Below, piece after piece: positions 47,254 to 58,156 of a DNA stretch of 64,000 nt (the stretch's first letter is position 1; every line of letters begins with the position of its first letter). The DNA lies in contig NZ_CP107796.1 of NCBI RefSeq assembly GCF_036345995.1, positions 3,348,001 to 3,412,000 of the forward strand, given 5' to 3'. Position numbers and translations under genes: made by a program. The stretch is from Streptomyces sp. NBC_00557 (lineage in GTDB: Bacteria > Actinomycetota > Actinomycetes > Streptomycetales > Streptomycetaceae). Below the pieces are notes generated by a model. The model searched no databases. It saw only the letters and a program-made list of their open reading frames with translations, and was not told the DNA's origin.

Positions 47254-48117
47254 TCAGTGCCGCCGGCCCGCCATGTTCTCGAGCCGGGCGATGCGGTCCG
47301 CCATCGGGGGGTGGGTGGAGAACAGCTTGCTCATGCCCTGACCGGCGCGGAACGGGTTCGCGATCATCATGTGGCTGGCGGTCTGGATCTGCGGCTCGGG
47401 CGGCAGCGGGAGCTGCTGGGTTCCGGTCTCCAGCTTGCGCAGGGCACCGGCGAGGGCGAGCGGGTCGCCGGTGAGCTGGGCGCCGGAGGCGTCGGCCTCG
47501 TACTCGCGGGAGCGGCTGATGGCCAGTTGGATGAGGGTGGCGGCCAGCGGGCCGAGGATCATGATCAGGAGCATGCCGAGAAGCCCGGGGCCGTCGTCGT
47601 CGTCCGAGCGGCCGACCGGGATGAGCCAGGCGATGTTCACCAGGAACATGATCACTGAGGCGAGCGCGCCGGCCACCGAGGAGATCAGGATGTCCCGGTT
47701 GTAGACGTGGCTGAGCTCATGGCCGATGACGCCGCGCAGCTCGCGCTCGTCCAGCAGGCGGAGGATGCCCTCGGTGCAGCACACAGCGGCGTTGCGCGGG
47801 TTGCGGCCCGTCGCGAAGGCGTTCGGGGCCTCCGTGGGCGAGATGTACAGGCGGGGCATGGGCTGACGGGCCTGTGTGGACAGCTCGCGCACCATCCGGT
47901 ACAGCCCCGGGGCCTCGAACTCGCTGACCGGGCGGGCACGCATCGCGCGCAGGGCCAGCTTGTCGCTGTTCCAGTACGCGTACGCGTTCGTGCCCAGGGC
48001 GATCAGGACCGCGACGACCAGGCCGGCACGGCCGAAGAAGCTGCCGATGACGATGATGAGTGCGGACAGCCCCCCGAGGAGTACTGCGGTCCTGAGCCCG
48101 TTGTGCCGGCGGTGCAC
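47254..48117 (-). CDS. htpX: Membrane zinc protease HtpX
   Basis: The 287-residue M48 protease of membrane-protein quality control has two N-terminal transmembrane helices ([38 protein letters not shown]). The zinc motif is [11 protein letters not shown], two further hydrophobic segments follow, and the third ligand lies in [15 protein letters not shown]. The C-terminal [19 protein letters not shown] is typical. The GTG at 48115-48117 (HRRHNGLRT) is chosen, as no ATG fits the conserved N-terminus. It lies downstream of the nuo operon on the same strand, separated by a 400-base repeat-rich spacer. Confidence 0.95.
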   Translation of the reverse strand: MHRRHNGLRTAVLLGGLSALIIVIGSFFGRAGLVVAVLIALGTNAYAYWNSDKLALRAMRARPVSEFEAPGLYRMVRELSTQARQPMPRLYISPTEAPNAFATGRNPRNAAVCCTEGILRLLDERELRGVIGHELSHVYNRDILISSVAGALASVIMFLVNIAWLIPVGRSDDDDGPGLLGMLLIMILGPLAATLIQLAISRSREYEADASGAQLTGDPLALAGALRKLETGTQQLPLPPEPQIQTASHMMIANPFRAGQGMSKLFSTHPPMADRIARLENMAGRRH

Positions 48118-48308
48118 CGTGCGCCCTCCAAGTCGTGCAGCTGGGGAACACTTTGGTCCAGTGGACCCTCCCGCCTGTGACAACGCCAGGCGGCAGCCGT
48201 GAGTTCCCTGGTGGGTGCGGGCGCGCGCCGGGGCCGGACGGGTGAGGGAGCGCTCCGGCCGGGTGACGGCGGCGCGCACGGCCACACGCGCGTGGAGGCC
48301 GGCCACGG

Positions 48309-48510
48309 GGAGGCTCACACACATGTGGGAGGCCGCCGCGGGTCGCTCACCGCGCGCGTAGAGGGCCCGCGAGTGGCTCACGCGCGTTGGGAAGGCCGCC
48401 ACCGGTGGCTCACGCGCGCGTGCCCGGGGCCGAGTGGCTCACGCGCGCGTGCCCGGGGCAGAGTGCCTCACTCGCGCGTGGCCAGGACCGTCTGGCTCAC
48501 GCGCACGGCC
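48309..48510. repeat. About seven degenerate 28-33-bp tandem units with GTGGCTCACGCGCGCGTG core
   Basis: Recognisable units begin near 48309, 48340, 48371, 48404, 48432, 48461 and 48491. They share GNGTGGCTCACGCGCG, and each core is a partial palindrome. The array lies between htpX and nuoN. The remainder of 48118-48515 shows no gene. Confidence 0.7.
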
Positions 48511-48515
48511 GAGGC

Positions 48516-50033
48516 TCAGAACAGCCCGGTGGCGGCGAAGCGGAGGACCAGCTGGGGTGCTCCGGACAGGGCGACGCCGAGTACGCCGGTGAGGGCGAGG
48601 GCCGCCGTGAGGGGGGCGGGCACGCGGTGCCGGGCGGGCTCGCCCTCGGGGGCGCGGAACAGCAGGGCCGTCCACTGCAGGTAGTAGAAGAGGGCGATCA
48701 CCACGTTGACGGCCATGACGACGGCGAGCCAGCCGAGGCCCGCGTCGACGGCCGACGAGAACACGATGACCTTGGCGAAGAGCCCGATGACGCCCGGCGG
48801 CAGCCCCGCCAGGCACAGCAGGAAGAACGCCAGCAGGAGCGCGGTGAGCGGATTGGCGGCGTACAGCCCCCGGTAGTCGGCGATGCGGTTCAGGGCCCGG
48901 CTGCGACCCACCACGGCGGCCACCGCGAACGCGCCGATGTTCACCGCGCCGTACATCAGCGCATAAGCCACCGTGGAGCCGATCGCCTTCTGCGGGTCCT
49001 GGGCGTACCCGGCGGCGGCGATCGGCACCAGCAGGTAGCCGGCCTGCCCGACGGAGGACCAGGCGAGCAGCCGTACGGCGCTGTACGCGCGCGTGGCCTG
49101 CTGGCGCAGGGCGCCGACGTTGCCGACGGTCATGGTGAGCGCGGCGAGGACGGCGAGCGCGGGACCCCAGACGTCGGCGTACGACGGGAACGCGACGACC
49201 GTGACGAGGATCAGCCCGGAGAAGCCGACCGCCTTGCCGACGACCGACAGGTACGCGGCGACGGGCAGCGGCGCGCCCACGTAGGTGTCGGGGACCCAGA
49301 AGTGGAACGGGACGGCCGCCGTCTTGAAGGCGAAGCCGATCAGGGTGAGGACGACGCCGGCCTGGGCGAGCGTGTGCAGCTGGCCGCCGACGTGGGGCAG
49401 GCGCTGGGCGACCTGGGTGAGGTAGAGGGTGCCGGTGGAGGCGTAGACGAAGCTGACGCCCATCAGGCTGACCGCGGTGGCCGTCACCGAGGACAGGAAG
49501 AACTTCAGGGCCGCCTCGGAGGACCGCTTGTCGCCGTGCCGGATGCCGACCAGGGCGAAGGCGGGCAGGGAGGCGACCTCCAGGGCGACGATCAGCGTGG
49601 CCAGGTCGCGGGAGGCGGGCAGCAGGGCGGCGCCGGCCGCGGAGGACAGCAGCAGGAACCAGAACTCGCCGGGCGGGACGCGCCGCTGGTCGTCCTCGAG
49701 GTTCGTCACGGACAGCAGGGCCGCGAGCAGCGCGCCGCCGAGGACGAGGAACTGGATGACGAGCGTGAAGTGGTCGGCGGTGTAGCTGCACGCGCGCGTG
49801 GCGCCGGTCACGCAGAAGGTGCTGCGGTCGCCGTCGAGGAGCGGCAGCAGCATCAGCGCGGCCGCGGCCAGTCCGGCCACGGAGATCCAGCCCAGGACGG
49901 GCTTGCGGGCCTCGGGCAGGAACAGGTCGGCGACCAGGACGACGAGTCCGGCCGCGGCGGCGATGGCCGGCGGGGCGACGGCGAGCCAGTCGACGGACTG
50001 GACCAGCGACTCGGCGAGGGGCTGGGCGCTCAT
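48516..50033 (-). CDS. nuoN: NADH-quinone oxidoreductase subunit N-like (NuoN)
   Basis: The 505-residue antiporter-like membrane subunit has about 14 predicted helices. It carries the family segments LIVALEVASLPAFALVGIRH, FKTAAVPFHFWVPDTYVGAP and SSVGQAGYLLVPIA, with the buried Lys and Glu residues of Mrp-type subunits. It probably conducts protons in the membrane arm. The ATG (50031-50033) overlaps the nuoM stop by four bases. It is the last gene of the ten-gene cluster. Confidence 0.93.
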   Translation of the reverse strand: MSAQPLAESLVQSVDWLAVAPPAIAAAAGLVVLVADLFLPEARKPVLGWISVAGLAAAALMLLPLLDGDRSTFCVTGATRACSYTADHFTLVIQFLVLGGALLAALLSVTNLEDDQRRVPPGEFWFLLLSSAAGAALLPASRDLATLIVALEVASLPAFALVGIRHGDKRSSEAALKFFLSSVTATAVSLMGVSFVYASTGTLYLTQVAQRLPHVGGQLHTLAQAGVVLTLIGFAFKTAAVPFHFWVPDTYVGAPLPVAAYLSVVGKAVGFSGLILVTVVAFPSYADVWGPALAVLAALTMTVGNVGALRQQATRAYSAVRLLAWSSVGQAGYLLVPIAAAGYAQDPQKAIGSTVAYALMYGAVNIGAFAVAAVVGRSRALNRIADYRGLYAANPLTALLLAFFLLCLAGLPPGVIGLFAKVIVFSSAVDAGLGWLAVVMAVNVVIALFYYLQWTALLFRAPEGEPARHRVPAPLTAALALTGVLGVALSGAPQLVLRFAATGLF

Positions 50034-51604
50034 CGGGTGCCTCCTGCGAGGAGCTGGTGCACGGCCGGGTCGGTCAGGCCGAGCAGTGCCCTCGGCCACA
50101 GTCCGGCGACGACGGTGAGGGCGACGAGCGGGGTCCAGGCGGCGAACTCGTAACCGCGGACGTCGGCGAGCTTCGGGACCTCCTGCTCGACGCCGCCCAT
50201 GCAGACGCGGCGGACCACGATCAGCATGTACGCGGCCGTCAGCAGGGTGCCGAACGCGCCGATCGCCATGAAGGTGAGGAACGCCGGCCGGCTGAGGTCG
50301 GCCGCGGGCCTGAACGCGCCGAACAGGGCCAGCATCTCGCCCCAGAACCCGGCGAGTCCGGGCAGTCCGAGCGAGGCGACGGCGCCGAAGGCGAGCAGTC
50401 CGCCGAGCCGCGGGGCCCTGCCGTACAGGGCGAGGCCGGTCTCCTCTGCGAGGGTGTCGAGGTCGGTGGTGCCGGTGCGGTCCTTCAACCCGCCGACCAG
50501 GAAGAACAGCAGGCCGGTGATCAGGCCGTGGGCGATGTTGGCGAACAGGGCGCCGTTGACGCCGGTCGGTGTCATGGTGGCGATGCCCAGCAGGACGAAG
50601 CCCATGTGACCGACGGAGGAGTAGGCGATCAGCCGCTTGAGGTCGCCCTTCGCGCCCCGCTTGGCGAGGGCCAGGCAGGCGAGCGACCCGTAGATGATCC
50701 CCACCACGGCGAACGCGGCGAGGTACGGCGCGAACGTGTGGAAGCCGTGCGGCGCGACCGGCAGCAGGATCCGGACGAACCCGTACGTGCCCATCTTGAG
50801 CAGGACACCGGCCAGCAGGACCGATCCGACGGTGGGGGCGGCGGTGTGGGCGTCGGGCAGCCAGCTGTGCAGCGGCCACATCGGCGACTTCACCGCGAGC
50901 CCGATCCCGATCGCCAGAACGGCGATGACCTGCACGGACGCGGTCAGCGACCGGCCGTTGTCAGTGGCGAGTGCCACCATGTCGAACGTGCCCGCCTTGA
51001 TTCCGATCAGGAGCAGGCCGAGCAGCATGACGACGGAGCCGAGCAGCGTGAACAGGATGAACTTCCACGCGGCCCGGGTCCGGCCCTCGCCGCCCCAGCG
51101 GGCGATGAGGAAGTACATCGGGATGAGCACCATCTCGAACGCGAGGAAGAACAGCAGCAGGTCGAGGACGGCGAAGGTCGCGAGCGTGCCGGACTCGAGC
51201 AGGAGCAGCAGCGCGACGAACGCCTTCGGGGACCCGCCCTTGGGCGGGTTGAAGTAGGAGTACAGCGCGCACAGGAAGGTCAGCAGCGCGGTCAGGACGA
51301 CGAGGGGGAGGGAGATGCCGTCGATGCCGAGGTGGATCCGCACGTCGAGCGCGGGGATCCAGCTGATGTCGGTCGTGGCCTGCATCCTCGACGGATGGCC
51401 GTGGTCGAAGCCGAGCGCGAGGACGATCGCGGCGATGAGGATCGCGCCGGTCACGGTCACGCCGTGCCGCAGCACGGCCTGCTCGGGCGACTTCCCCTTC
51501 AGGCCGGGCGGGGCCGGAAGGAGGGCGGCGACGGCGCCGAGGAGCGGGCCGACGACGGTGAATGCCAGAAGGAACTGCATCACGGACTCGTTGATATCGA
51601 TCAC
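50030..51604 (-). CDS. nuoM: NADH-quinone oxidoreductase subunit M-like (NuoM)
   Basis: The 524-residue antiporter-like proton-pumping subunit contains LLFFLAFEMVLIPMYFLIAR (with the conserved membrane Glu), KSPMWPLHSWLPDAHTAAPT and RLIAYSSVGHMGFVLLGIA. The GTG at 51602-51604 is taken as start (IDINESVMQFLLAF); the Met eight residues later is an alternative. It lies six bases after nuoL. Confidence 0.93.
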   Translation of the reverse strand: MIDINESVMQFLLAFTVVGPLLGAVAALLPAPPGLKGKSPEQAVLRHGVTVTGAILIAAIVLALGFDHGHPSRMQATTDISWIPALDVRIHLGIDGISLPLVVLTALLTFLCALYSYFNPPKGGSPKAFVALLLLLESGTLATFAVLDLLLFFLAFEMVLIPMYFLIARWGGEGRTRAAWKFILFTLLGSVVMLLGLLLIGIKAGTFDMVALATDNGRSLTASVQVIAVLAIGIGLAVKSPMWPLHSWLPDAHTAAPTVGSVLLAGVLLKMGTYGFVRILLPVAPHGFHTFAPYLAAFAVVGIIYGSLACLALAKRGAKGDLKRLIAYSSVGHMGFVLLGIATMTPTGVNGALFANIAHGLITGLLFFLVGGLKDRTGTTDLDTLAEETGLALYGRAPRLGGLLAFGAVASLGLPGLAGFWGEMLALFGAFRPAADLSRPAFLTFMAIGAFGTLLTAAYMLIVVRRVCMGGVEQEVPKLADVRGYEFAAWTPLVALTVVAGLWPRALLGLTDPAVHQLLAGGTR

Positions 51605-51610
51605 GCCTGC

Positions 51611-53605
51611 TCACGCTCCCGTGGCGACGAGGACGACGGCGACCGCCAGGACGACGGTGCCGGCGAGCAGCGCGCTCACATAGGTCTGCACATTGCCGGT
51701 CTGCGCACGCCGTACGGCGGCCCCGAGCAGCCGGGGCAGGGCGGCCGCGCCGCGTACGTAGGTGTCGACGACCTCGCGGTCGAGGAACCGGACGAGACTC
51801 GCTCCGGCCTGCACCGGGCGGACGAACAGCGCCGCGTACACGACGTCCAGGTGGAAGCCGGCGGCCGCGTGGCGGCGCAGCGGGCCGAGCAGCAGCCGCG
51901 CCGGGTCCGCGGGGTCGGGCGCGTAGGCGATGTCGCCGTAGGCCGGCTCGTGGGTGGCGATGGCCTCGGCCTCGACGAGCCCGGCGTCCTCCTCCGGGTG
52001 GGCGGCGACCGCGCCCAGCGGGACCCGGTCGGCGAGCCGGGCGGTGCGCTGCCAGGCGCCGTAGGTGAGCAGCCCGCCGACCAGGGCGAGGCCGGTGCCG
52101 AGGATGGAGGTGAGCAGGGTCGGGGTCAGGTCGCGGCCGTCGAACCAGCCGGGCAGCGCGCGGTAGGCGAACCCGCCGAAGGCCAGGGAGGGCACGGCGA
52201 GGATCCACAGGACCACGGTCATGGCCGGCGGCTGGCGGCCGTGGTCGGGGGCCTCGGCGCCCCGGCCGCGGAAGGCCAGCAGCCACAGCCGGGCCGCGTA
52301 GGCGGCGGTGAGCAGGGCGGTGACCAGCCCGGCGACGAGGACGATCCAGCCCGCCGCGCCGGGGGCGTGGTCGGTGTGCCCGTCGGCCACCCGCTCGGCG
52401 GCGCCGAGGACGGACTCCTTGGAGAAGAAGCCGCTGAAGGGCGGGATCGCGGCGAGCGCGAGCAGGGCCACGGTCATCGTCCAGTAGGCGTCCGGGACGC
52501 GGTCCCGCAGGCCGTGCATGCGGGACATGGCGGCCAGCGAGTTGGTGCCGGCGGCGTGGATGATCACGCCGGCCGCGAGGAACAGCAGCGCCTTGAAGGC
52601 GCCGTGGGACAGGAGGTGGAAGACGGCGGCACCGCGGTCGCCGACGGCGAGGGCGCCGGTCATGTAGCCGAGCTGGCCGATGGTCGAGTAGGCGAGGACG
52701 CGCTTGATGTCGTCCTGGGCGAGCGCGGCGAGCGCCGAGCCGGCCATCGTGACGGCGGCCATGACGGCGAGGACGGTCATCGCGGCCCGGGAGGCCTCGA
52801 AGACGGGGAGGAGACGGGCGATGAAGTAGACGCCGGCGGCGACCATCGTCGCGGCGTGGATCAACGCCGAGACGGGCGTGGGGCCCGCCATCGCGTCCGG
52901 GAGCCAGGTGTGCAGCGGGAACTGCGCCGACTTGCCCGCGACGCCCGCGAGGAGCAGCAGGGCGATCACCGTCGGGTGGTGCAGGTGACCGCTCGCGACG
53001 GCGCCGAGGACGCGGGTGACGCGGAAGGACCCGGCGTCGCCGGCGAGCGCGAACAGGCCGATGAGGAACGGCACGTCGCCGAGCTTGGTGACGAGGAAGG
53101 CCTTCAGGGAGGCGGCGCGGGCCTCGGGGGTCTCCCAGTAGTGGCCGACCAGGAAGTAGGAGCAGATGCCCATGACTTCCCAGCCGACCAGCAGCACGAT
53201 CAGGTCGCCGGAGTAGACGACCAGGAGCATCGCGGAGGTGAACAGGGAGACGAGAGCGGCGTACGAGGGGTAGCGCGGGTCGTCGCGCAGATAGCCCGTG
53301 GAGTAGATCTGCACGCAGGCGGCGACGAACGCGACCAGGACCGCGACGAGCGCGGCGAAGCCGTCGATGTGCAGCGCCAGTTCGATCGGGACCGAGCCGG
53401 TGGGCGTCAGCTCGGTGTGGCCGTCCACGGCCTGTCCGCCGCCCTGGCGTACGGCGACGAGCGCGGCCAGGACGAGCGAGGCCAGCGGCGGCAGCACGGC
53501 GAGCGGGCGGAGGAACCCGGGCGTGGTGCGGCCGAGCAGCAGTCCGGCTGCGGCGCCGAGGAACGGCAGAAGGGGGACGAGGACGGCGAGGGTGGTCGTG
53601 GTCAC
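51611..53605 (-). CDS. nuoL: NADH-quinone oxidoreductase subunit L-like (NuoL)
   Basis: The 664-residue distal membrane-arm antiporter subunit has an N-terminal core with [40 protein letters not shown] and [22 protein letters not shown]-terminal extension is consistent with the long lateral helix. The GTG start overlaps the nuoK stop (GTGA). The length is normal. Confidence 0.94.
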   Translation of the reverse strand: MTTTTLAVLVPLLPFLGAAAGLLLGRTTPGFLRPLAVLPPLASLVLAALVAVRQGGGQAVDGHTELTPTGSVPIELALHIDGFAALVAVLVAFVAACVQIYSTGYLRDDPRYPSYAALVSLFTSAMLLVVYSGDLIVLLVGWEVMGICSYFLVGHYWETPEARAASLKAFLVTKLGDVPFLIGLFALAGDAGSFRVTRVLGAVASGHLHHPTVIALLLLAGVAGKSAQFPLHTWLPDAMAGPTPVSALIHAATMVAAGVYFIARLLPVFEASRAAMTVLAVMAAVTMAGSALAALAQDDIKRVLAYSTIGQLGYMTGALAVGDRGAAVFHLLSHGAFKALLFLAAGVIIHAAGTNSLAAMSRMHGLRDRVPDAYWTMTVALLALAAIPPFSGFFSKESVLGAAERVADGHTDHAPGAAGWIVLVAGLVTALLTAAYAARLWLLAFRGRGAEAPDHGRQPPAMTVVLWILAVPSLAFGGFAYRALPGWFDGRDLTPTLLTSILGTGLALVGGLLTYGAWQRTARLADRVPLGAVAAHPEEDAGLVEAEAIATHEPAYGDIAYAPDPADPARLLLGPLRRHAAAGFHLDVVYAALFVRPVQAGASLVRFLDREVVDTYVRGAAALPRLLGAAVRRAQTGNVQTYVSALLAGTVVLAVAVVLVATGA

Positions 53606-53976
53606 GCGGTGGCCTCAGCCTTCTCGGCCGCCGAGGAGCCCGGTCCCTCGGTGCCGGGGCCCTCTGCGGTGTCGCGGAGCTTGTCGATGTCGGAGGTGCC
53701 GCGGTTGCGGTAGACGGCGAGCACGATGGCCAGGCCGATGCCGATCTCGGCGGCGGCGATGGCGATGGTGAACAGGGTCAGCGCCTGGCCGGAGTGCAGG
53801 GTGTCCTTCGCGGCGCGGCTGAGCCAGACGTCGAAGGCGACGAGGTTGAGGTTGACGGCGTTGAGCATCAGCTCGACCGACATCAGGACCAGGATCGCGT
53901 TGCGGCGGGCGAGGACGCCGTACAGGCCGGTGCAGAACAGGAGGGCGGAGAGCACGGCGGGGTAGGCGAGGTGCAT
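53602..53976 (-). CDS. nuoK: NADH-quinone oxidoreductase subunit K-like (NuoK)
   Basis: The 124-residue protein has three transmembrane helices with [20 protein letters not shown], including the conserved Glu of the proton path (equivalent to E. coli Glu36), and [20 protein letters not shown] with the second Glu. About 25 Asp/Glu/Ala-rich residues follow at the end. The start ATG is at 53974-53976, sharing its first base with the nuoJ stop. Confidence 0.94.
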   Translation of the reverse strand: MHLAYPAVLSALLFCTGLYGVLARRNAILVLMSVELMLNAVNLNLVAFDVWLSRAAKDTLHSGQALTLFTIAIAAAEIGIGLAIVLAVYRNRGTSDIDKLRDTAEGPGTEGPGSSAAEKAEATA

Positions 53977-54677
53977 CAGCGGGCGCCTTCCTGCTCGACC
54001 GGGTGAATTCCGGAATCCGTGACGGAAGGGGAACTCCGGGTGACCGGCCGGGAGTTCACATCAGGAGAGCCCGGCTCCGTCTTCGCCTTGCGGGACAGGA
54101 CGATCGCGCCGACCAGCGCCGCGAGGAGCAGCACGGACAGGGCCTCGAAGGGCAGCACCCAGTTCCGGAACAGGCTCTGGCCGGTGACCCGGGTGGAGCC
54201 GGCGGCCGGGCCGCTCAGGTCGACCCAGGTGGTGCGGAAGGCGTCGACGACCACCCAGACCAGGGCGACGGCCGAGGCGACCGCGACGGCCAGGGCGGCC
54301 CAGCGGTTGCCGGAGTCCGCGTCCGGTGAGCGGCCGATGGGGGCCTTGGTGAGCATGAGACCGAACAGAAGGAGGACGACGACGGAACCGACGTAGATCA
54401 GGACCTGGACCCAGGCGATGAACTCGGCCGTGAGCAGCAGGTACTCCACGGCGAGTCCGCCGAGCGCGACCACCAGCCACAGGGCGGCGTGCACCAGCTG
54501 GCGGGTGGTGACGGTGACCAGGGCGGCGCCGAGGGTGACCACGCCGACCAGGAGGAAGGCGATCTCGACGCCGGCCGGGGACAGGAAGCCCGGGTGGGCG
54601 GCGGCCGCGAGGGTGGCGTGCCGGGCACCGGCGAGGTTCACGGCCGGGGCGAGGCCGACGGCTGCGGCGGGGCTCAC
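53976..54677 (-). CDS. nuoJ: NADH-quinone oxidoreductase subunit J-like (NuoJ)
   Basis: The 233-residue protein has five hydrophobic helices, including [20 protein letters not shown] and the conserved [20 protein letters not shown] (pi-bulge helix near the quinone site). It ends in a polar tail of about 30 residues. The GTG at 54675-54677 overlaps the nuoI stop by four bases. The length is similar to other NuoJ proteins. Confidence 0.92.
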   Translation of the reverse strand: MSPAAAVGLAPAVNLAGARHATLAAAAHPGFLSPAGVEIAFLLVGVVTLGAALVTVTTRQLVHAALWLVVALGGLAVEYLLLTAEFIAWVQVLIYVGSVVVLLLFGLMLTKAPIGRSPDADSGNRWAALAVAVASAVALVWVVVDAFRTTWVDLSGPAAGSTRVTGQSLFRNWVLPFEALSVLLLAALVGAIVLSRKAKTEPGSPDVNSRPVTRSSPSVTDSGIHPVEQEGAR

Positions 54678-55234
54678 GACTCGCCTCCCTGCGGCTCCTG
54701 CGGCTCGGCCTGGGCGGCCGCCAGCTTCTCGGCGGTCTTGCGGGCTGCGGCGATCTCCTTGGGCTCCTCTGCCGCGGGGTCCAGGGCCGGCGGGGCCGGA
54801 ACGGTCCACATCCACTCGCGCAGCTTGTCCCGCTCGTGGGTGAGGTCGCGGATGTCGGTCTCGGCGTACTCGAACTCCGGGGACCAGAACAGCGCGTCGA
54901 AAGGACACACCTCGATGCAGATACCGCAGTACATGCACAGGGAGAAGTCGATGGCGAACCGGTCGAGGACGTTACGGCTGCGCTCGCGGCCGCCCGGGGC
55001 GGCCGGCGGGACGGTCTCCTTGTGGGAGTCGATGTAGATGCACCAGTCCGGGCACTCGCGGGCGCAGAGCATGCAGACCGTGCAGTTCTCCTCGAACAGG
55101 CCGATGACACCGCGCGTGCGGGGCGGCAGTTCGGGCTGGGCGTCCGGGTACTGCTCGGTGACCGTCTTCCGGGTCATCGTCCGGAGGGTGACGGCCAGGC
55201 CCTTGGCGAGGCCGCTGCCGGGGATGGGGGCCAC
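54674..55234 (-). CDS. nuoI: NADH-quinone oxidoreductase subunit I-like (NuoI), 2x[4Fe-4S]
   Basis: The 186-residue ferredoxin-like subunit carries both cluster motifs: [18 protein letters not shown] (with an additional Cys) and [18 protein letters not shown]. These should bind the N6a/N6b clusters passing electrons to NuoB. About 60 charged residues, Ala/Glu-rich, follow. The GTG at 55232-55234 shares its G with the TAG of nuoH. Because NuoE, F and G are missing from the cluster, this subunit would be the electron entry point. Confidence 0.93.
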   Translation of the reverse strand: MAPIPGSGLAKGLAVTLRTMTRKTVTEQYPDAQPELPPRTRGVIGLFEENCTVCMLCARECPDWCIYIDSHKETVPPAAPGGRERSRNVLDRFAIDFSLCMYCGICIEVCPFDALFWSPEFEYAETDIRDLTHERDKLREWMWTVPAPPALDPAAEEPKEIAAARKTAEKLAAAQAEPQEPQGGES

Positions 55235-56202
55235 TAGGAGATCACCACCTTGACGATGCCGGTGAGGGCGATCTGGGCGAGGGAGAGGGGGACGAGCAGG
55301 GTCCAGGACAGCTTCTGGAGCTGGTCCTCGCGCAGGCGCGGGTAGGTGACGCGGAGCCAGATGACGAGGAAGGCGAGGATCGCGGTCTTCAGCAGGGTCC
55401 ACAGCCAGCCCATGCCGTCGTGGCCCCAGGGGCCGTGCCAGCCGCCCAGGAAGAGGACGGTGGTCAGGCCGCACAGGACGACGATGCCGGCGTACTCGGC
55501 GAGGAGGAACAGTGCGAAGCGCAGGCCGGTGTACTCGGTGTACGCGCCGAAGATGATCTCCGAGTCGGCGACCGGCATGTCGAACGGCGGGCGTTGCAGC
55601 TCGGCGAGCCCGGCGACGAAGAAGACGACGGCGCCGGTGATCTGCCACGGCACCCACCACCAGTGGAAGGCGTGCAGGATGCCGGGCAGGGAGACCGTGC
55701 CCGCCGCCATGGCGACCGAGGCCGCGGCGAGCAGCATCGGAAGCTCGTAGGCGAGCAGCTGGGCGGCCGTGCGCAGACCGCCGAGCAGGGAGAACTTGTT
55801 CGCGCTGGCCCAGCCGGCCATGAGCGAGCCGAGCACGCCCACGCCCATCACGGCGAGCACGAAGAACACGCCCGCGTCCAGGACCTGGCCGACGGCGCCC
55901 TCGCCCGGGCCGATCGGGATGGCGAGCAGCACGAGGAGGTACGGCAGCAGGGCCACGGCCGGGGCGAGCTGGAAGACGCGGCGGTCGGCGCCGGCCGGGA
56001 CCACGTCCTCCTTCTGCGCGAACTTCACGCCGTCCGCGATGAGCTGGGCCCAGCCGTGGAAGCCGCCCGCGTACATCGGTCCGAGGCGGCCCTGCATATG
56101 GGCCATCACCTTGTGCTCGGTCTGGCCCACGATCAGCGGGAAGGTGAGGAAGACCACGAACACGCCCAGGAGTCGCAGGGCGACGTCCAACGCGCCGTTC
56201 AC
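55234..56202 (-). CDS. nuoH: NADH-quinone oxidoreductase subunit H-like (NuoH)
   Basis: The 322-residue, about eight-helix subunit helps form the quinone-binding cavity. It contains [20 protein letters not shown] (the first cytoplasmic loop), [40 protein letters not shown] and [20 protein letters not shown], all diagnostic. The quinone-chamber acidic loop residues are retained. The ATG at 56200-56202 overlaps the nuoC stop by four bases. Confidence 0.95.
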   Translation of the reverse strand: MNGALDVALRLLGVFVVFLTFPLIVGQTEHKVMAHMQGRLGPMYAGGFHGWAQLIADGVKFAQKEDVVPAGADRRVFQLAPAVALLPYLLVLLAIPIGPGEGAVGQVLDAGVFFVLAVMGVGVLGSLMAGWASANKFSLLGGLRTAAQLLAYELPMLLAAASVAMAAGTVSLPGILHAFHWWWVPWQITGAVVFFVAGLAELQRPPFDMPVADSEIIFGAYTEYTGLRFALFLLAEYAGIVVLCGLTTVLFLGGWHGPWGHDGMGWLWTLLKTAILAFLVIWLRVTYPRLREDQLQKLSWTLLVPLSLAQIALTGIVKVVIS

Positions 56203-57563
56203 TGCGTGCCTCCTGTGGGGTCGGGGTCGTGCGGGTCACCGGGTCCGGTTTCGGGGTCACCGGGTTGGGGGGCGGGGTCGCCTGCGGGGCTTGGAGGGGC
56301 GGGCTGCCCAGAGGGGCCACGCGACGCCTCCGGCTGCTCGCGCTCGGACTCCGGCTGTTCGCGCTCGGACTCCGGTCGCCCGTCCTCCGGCTCCGGCTGG
56401 GCCTTCGGCTCCGGCGCCGGCTCCTCGAAAGCCGGGCGCGCGTGGTGCCAGGGGGCGTCCGAGCTGCGGGGGGTGATGGGGCGGCGGGGCGCGGTGGCCG
56501 GGTCCGACGGTGTGTGCGGCTGTGCTTGATCCGCGGGCTGCGGCTGCTCGTCCGACGTCCCGGCCTCGGCGCGCTGGGACGCCGAGCCCTCGGAGGCGCT
56601 GCGGGCGCGGCGCGGACGGGGCGCCGGGGTGGACTCGTGGGCCACGGAGGCCTCGGCGGCCGGACCTTCCGACGCGCCCTGGTCCGCCTGGCTCCCGGTC
56701 GCGGCCGGCTCCCGGGTCTGGCTGGGCGAGCCCTCGCTCGCGCTGCGCATCCGGCGCGGACGCGCACCGGCGGCACCGGCGGTACCCGTAGGTGCCCCGA
56801 CAGCACCACCAGCACCGGCGCCAGCAGTACCAGCATCAGCCGCCACCGCACCGGTCGTCTGGCTCGCCGAGCCCTCCGCTGCCGTGCGGGTGCGTCGTAC
56901 CGGACGCTCCGGGCGCTCGCCGGCCGTGCCCGCGCGCGCGGGGCGTTCGCTCGCCGGGCGGCCCGCGCCCCGGGCCGGGCGGGTCGGGGCAGGGGGGAGC
57001 TGGCCCTTGAGGGGGCCCCACTCGTTGGGGTCCGGTACGCCCGGGGGCAGCATCTGGCGGCGCTTGGGGCCGCCGTGCTCGGACTCGCCGGGCTCCTTCG
57101 CGCCGGGCCAGGCCTTGGCGACACGCGCGGCGAGGACGAAGTCCTTGCGCAGCGGGTGGCCCTCGAAGGTCTCGGGCAGGAGCAGGTGCTCCAGACCCGG
57201 ATGGCCCTCGAACACCACGCCGAACATCTCGTGGGTCTCGCGCTCGTGCCAGGCGGCGCCCGCATAGACGCCGACGGCGGAGGGGAGTGCGGGCGCGTCG
57301 TGCGGGACGGTCGTACGGACGAGGAGCCGGCGGACCGGCGCGAGGGCGACGACGTGCGCGGACACGCGGAAGCCCGTGCCCGGCTCGTCGACCGCGCTCA
57401 GCCAGTCGAAGTAGGTGCAGCCCAGGGTCGTACGGGCCGTCTCCAGGGCGGTGAGCCAGGAGGACGCGGGCACGTCGACGGTCAGGAGGTCGTACGCCTC
57501 CTCGGCCGTGGCGTCCGTGCCGAAGAGTTCCTCGACCGGGGCGGGCAGCCAGCCGACAGTCAC
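56199..57563 (-). CDS. nuoC: NuoC-like subunit with a 280-residue disordered, repeat-bearing C-terminus
   Basis: Residues 1-170 form the NuoC (30-kDa) domain: [40 protein letters not shown] and [20 protein letters not shown]. The remaining residues 171-454 are Pro/Ala/Glu/Arg-rich and look disordered. A motif of the type R-x-R-S/T-A-S/A-E-G-S-A/P-S-Q recurs at 224-235, 271-282 and 319-330, spaced 47-48 residues. NuoD is neither fused nor adjacent. The GTG at 57561-57563 overlaps the nuoB stop. Ordinary NuoC proteins end soon after the domain, so the tail is unusual; it could tether a partner or the missing NuoD. Confidence 0.88.
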   Translation of the reverse strand: MTVGWLPAPVEELFGTDATAEEAYDLLTVDVPASSWLTALETARTTLGCTYFDWLSAVDEPGTGFRVSAHVVALAPVRRLLVRTTVPHDAPALPSAVGVYAGAAWHERETHEMFGVVFEGHPGLEHLLLPETFEGHPLRKDFVLAARVAKAWPGAKEPGESEHGGPKRRQMLPPGVPDPNEWGPLKGQLPPAPTRPARGAGRPASERPARAGTAGERPERPVRRTRTAAEGSASQTTGAVAADAGTAGAGAGGAVGAPTGTAGAAGARPRRMRSASEGSPSQTREPAATGSQADQGASEGPAAEASVAHESTPAPRPRRARSASEGSASQRAEAGTSDEQPQPADQAQPHTPSDPATAPRRPITPRSSDAPWHHARPAFEEPAPEPKAQPEPEDGRPESEREQPESEREQPEASRGPSGQPAPPSPAGDPAPQPGDPETGPGDPHDPDPTGGTQ

Positions 57564-58156
57564 TGAGCATCACCTTCAGCGGCCGGTACCGGGGGCTTCA
57601 CCAGGTCGCTGGTCAGGGCGGCCGCGGACGGGCGGGCCTCGCCGTACCGCTCCCCCAGCGACTCGCGGGCGATCTTCTCCTGGAGCTTGAGGATGCCCTG
57701 GAGCAGCGCCTCGGGGCGCGGCGGGCAGCCGGGGACGTACACGTCCACGGGGATGATCTGGTCGACGCCCTTGGTGACGGAGTAGGAGTCCCAGTAGGGG
57801 CCGCCGCAGTTGGAGCAGGCTCCGAAGGAGATGACGTACTTGGGTTCCGGCATCTGCTCGTACAGGCGCTTGACCGCCGGGGCCATCTTGTCGGTGACCG
57901 TGCCGGAGACCACCATCAGGTCGGCCTGGCGCGGGCCCGGCGCGAACGGGATCACGCCGAGGCGGATGAAGTCGTGGCGGGCCATCGACGCGGCGATGAA
58001 CTCGATCGCGCAGCAGGCGAGGCCGAAGTTGAAGACCCACAGCGAGTAGCGGCGGCCCCAGTTCAGGATCACCTTCATCGGCTCGGGGGCCAGGCGTGCC
58101 AGGGCGCCCAGTCGCCTGGGTTCCGGCAGGTACACGGGCTCCGGGTTCACGTCCAT
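57560..58156 (-). CDS. nuoB: NADH-quinone oxidoreductase subunit B-like (NuoB), [4Fe-4S] N2
   Basis: The 198-residue subunit has the N2-cluster cysteines: tandem Cys in [13 protein letters not shown], then [16 protein letters not shown] and [20 protein letters not shown]. The final electron transfer to quinone should occur here. The C-terminal 40 residues are polar. The ATG at 58154-58156 lies inside the end of nuoA (10-base overlap), giving strong coupling. Confidence 0.95.
   Translation of the reverse strand: MDVNPEPVYLPEPRRLGALARLAPEPMKVILNWGRRYSLWVFNFGLACCAIEFIAASMARHDFIRLGVIPFAPGPRQADLMVVSGTVTDKMAPAVKRLYEQMPEPKYVISFGACSNCGGPYWDSYSVTKGVDQIIPVDVYVPGCPPRPEALLQGILKLQEKIARESLGERYGEARPSAAALTSDLVKPPVPAAEGDAQ

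Noticed and set aside
48260..48510. CRISPR array
   Set aside because: The units are contiguous degenerate tandem repeats with no unique spacers, and no cas genes are nearby.
50057..53713. Plus-strand open frame of 1218 codons opposite nuoM and nuoL
   Set aside because: The translation is a low-complexity Gly/Asp/Glu/Arg string produced by antisense reading of GC-rich membrane-protein genes. It has no start context.
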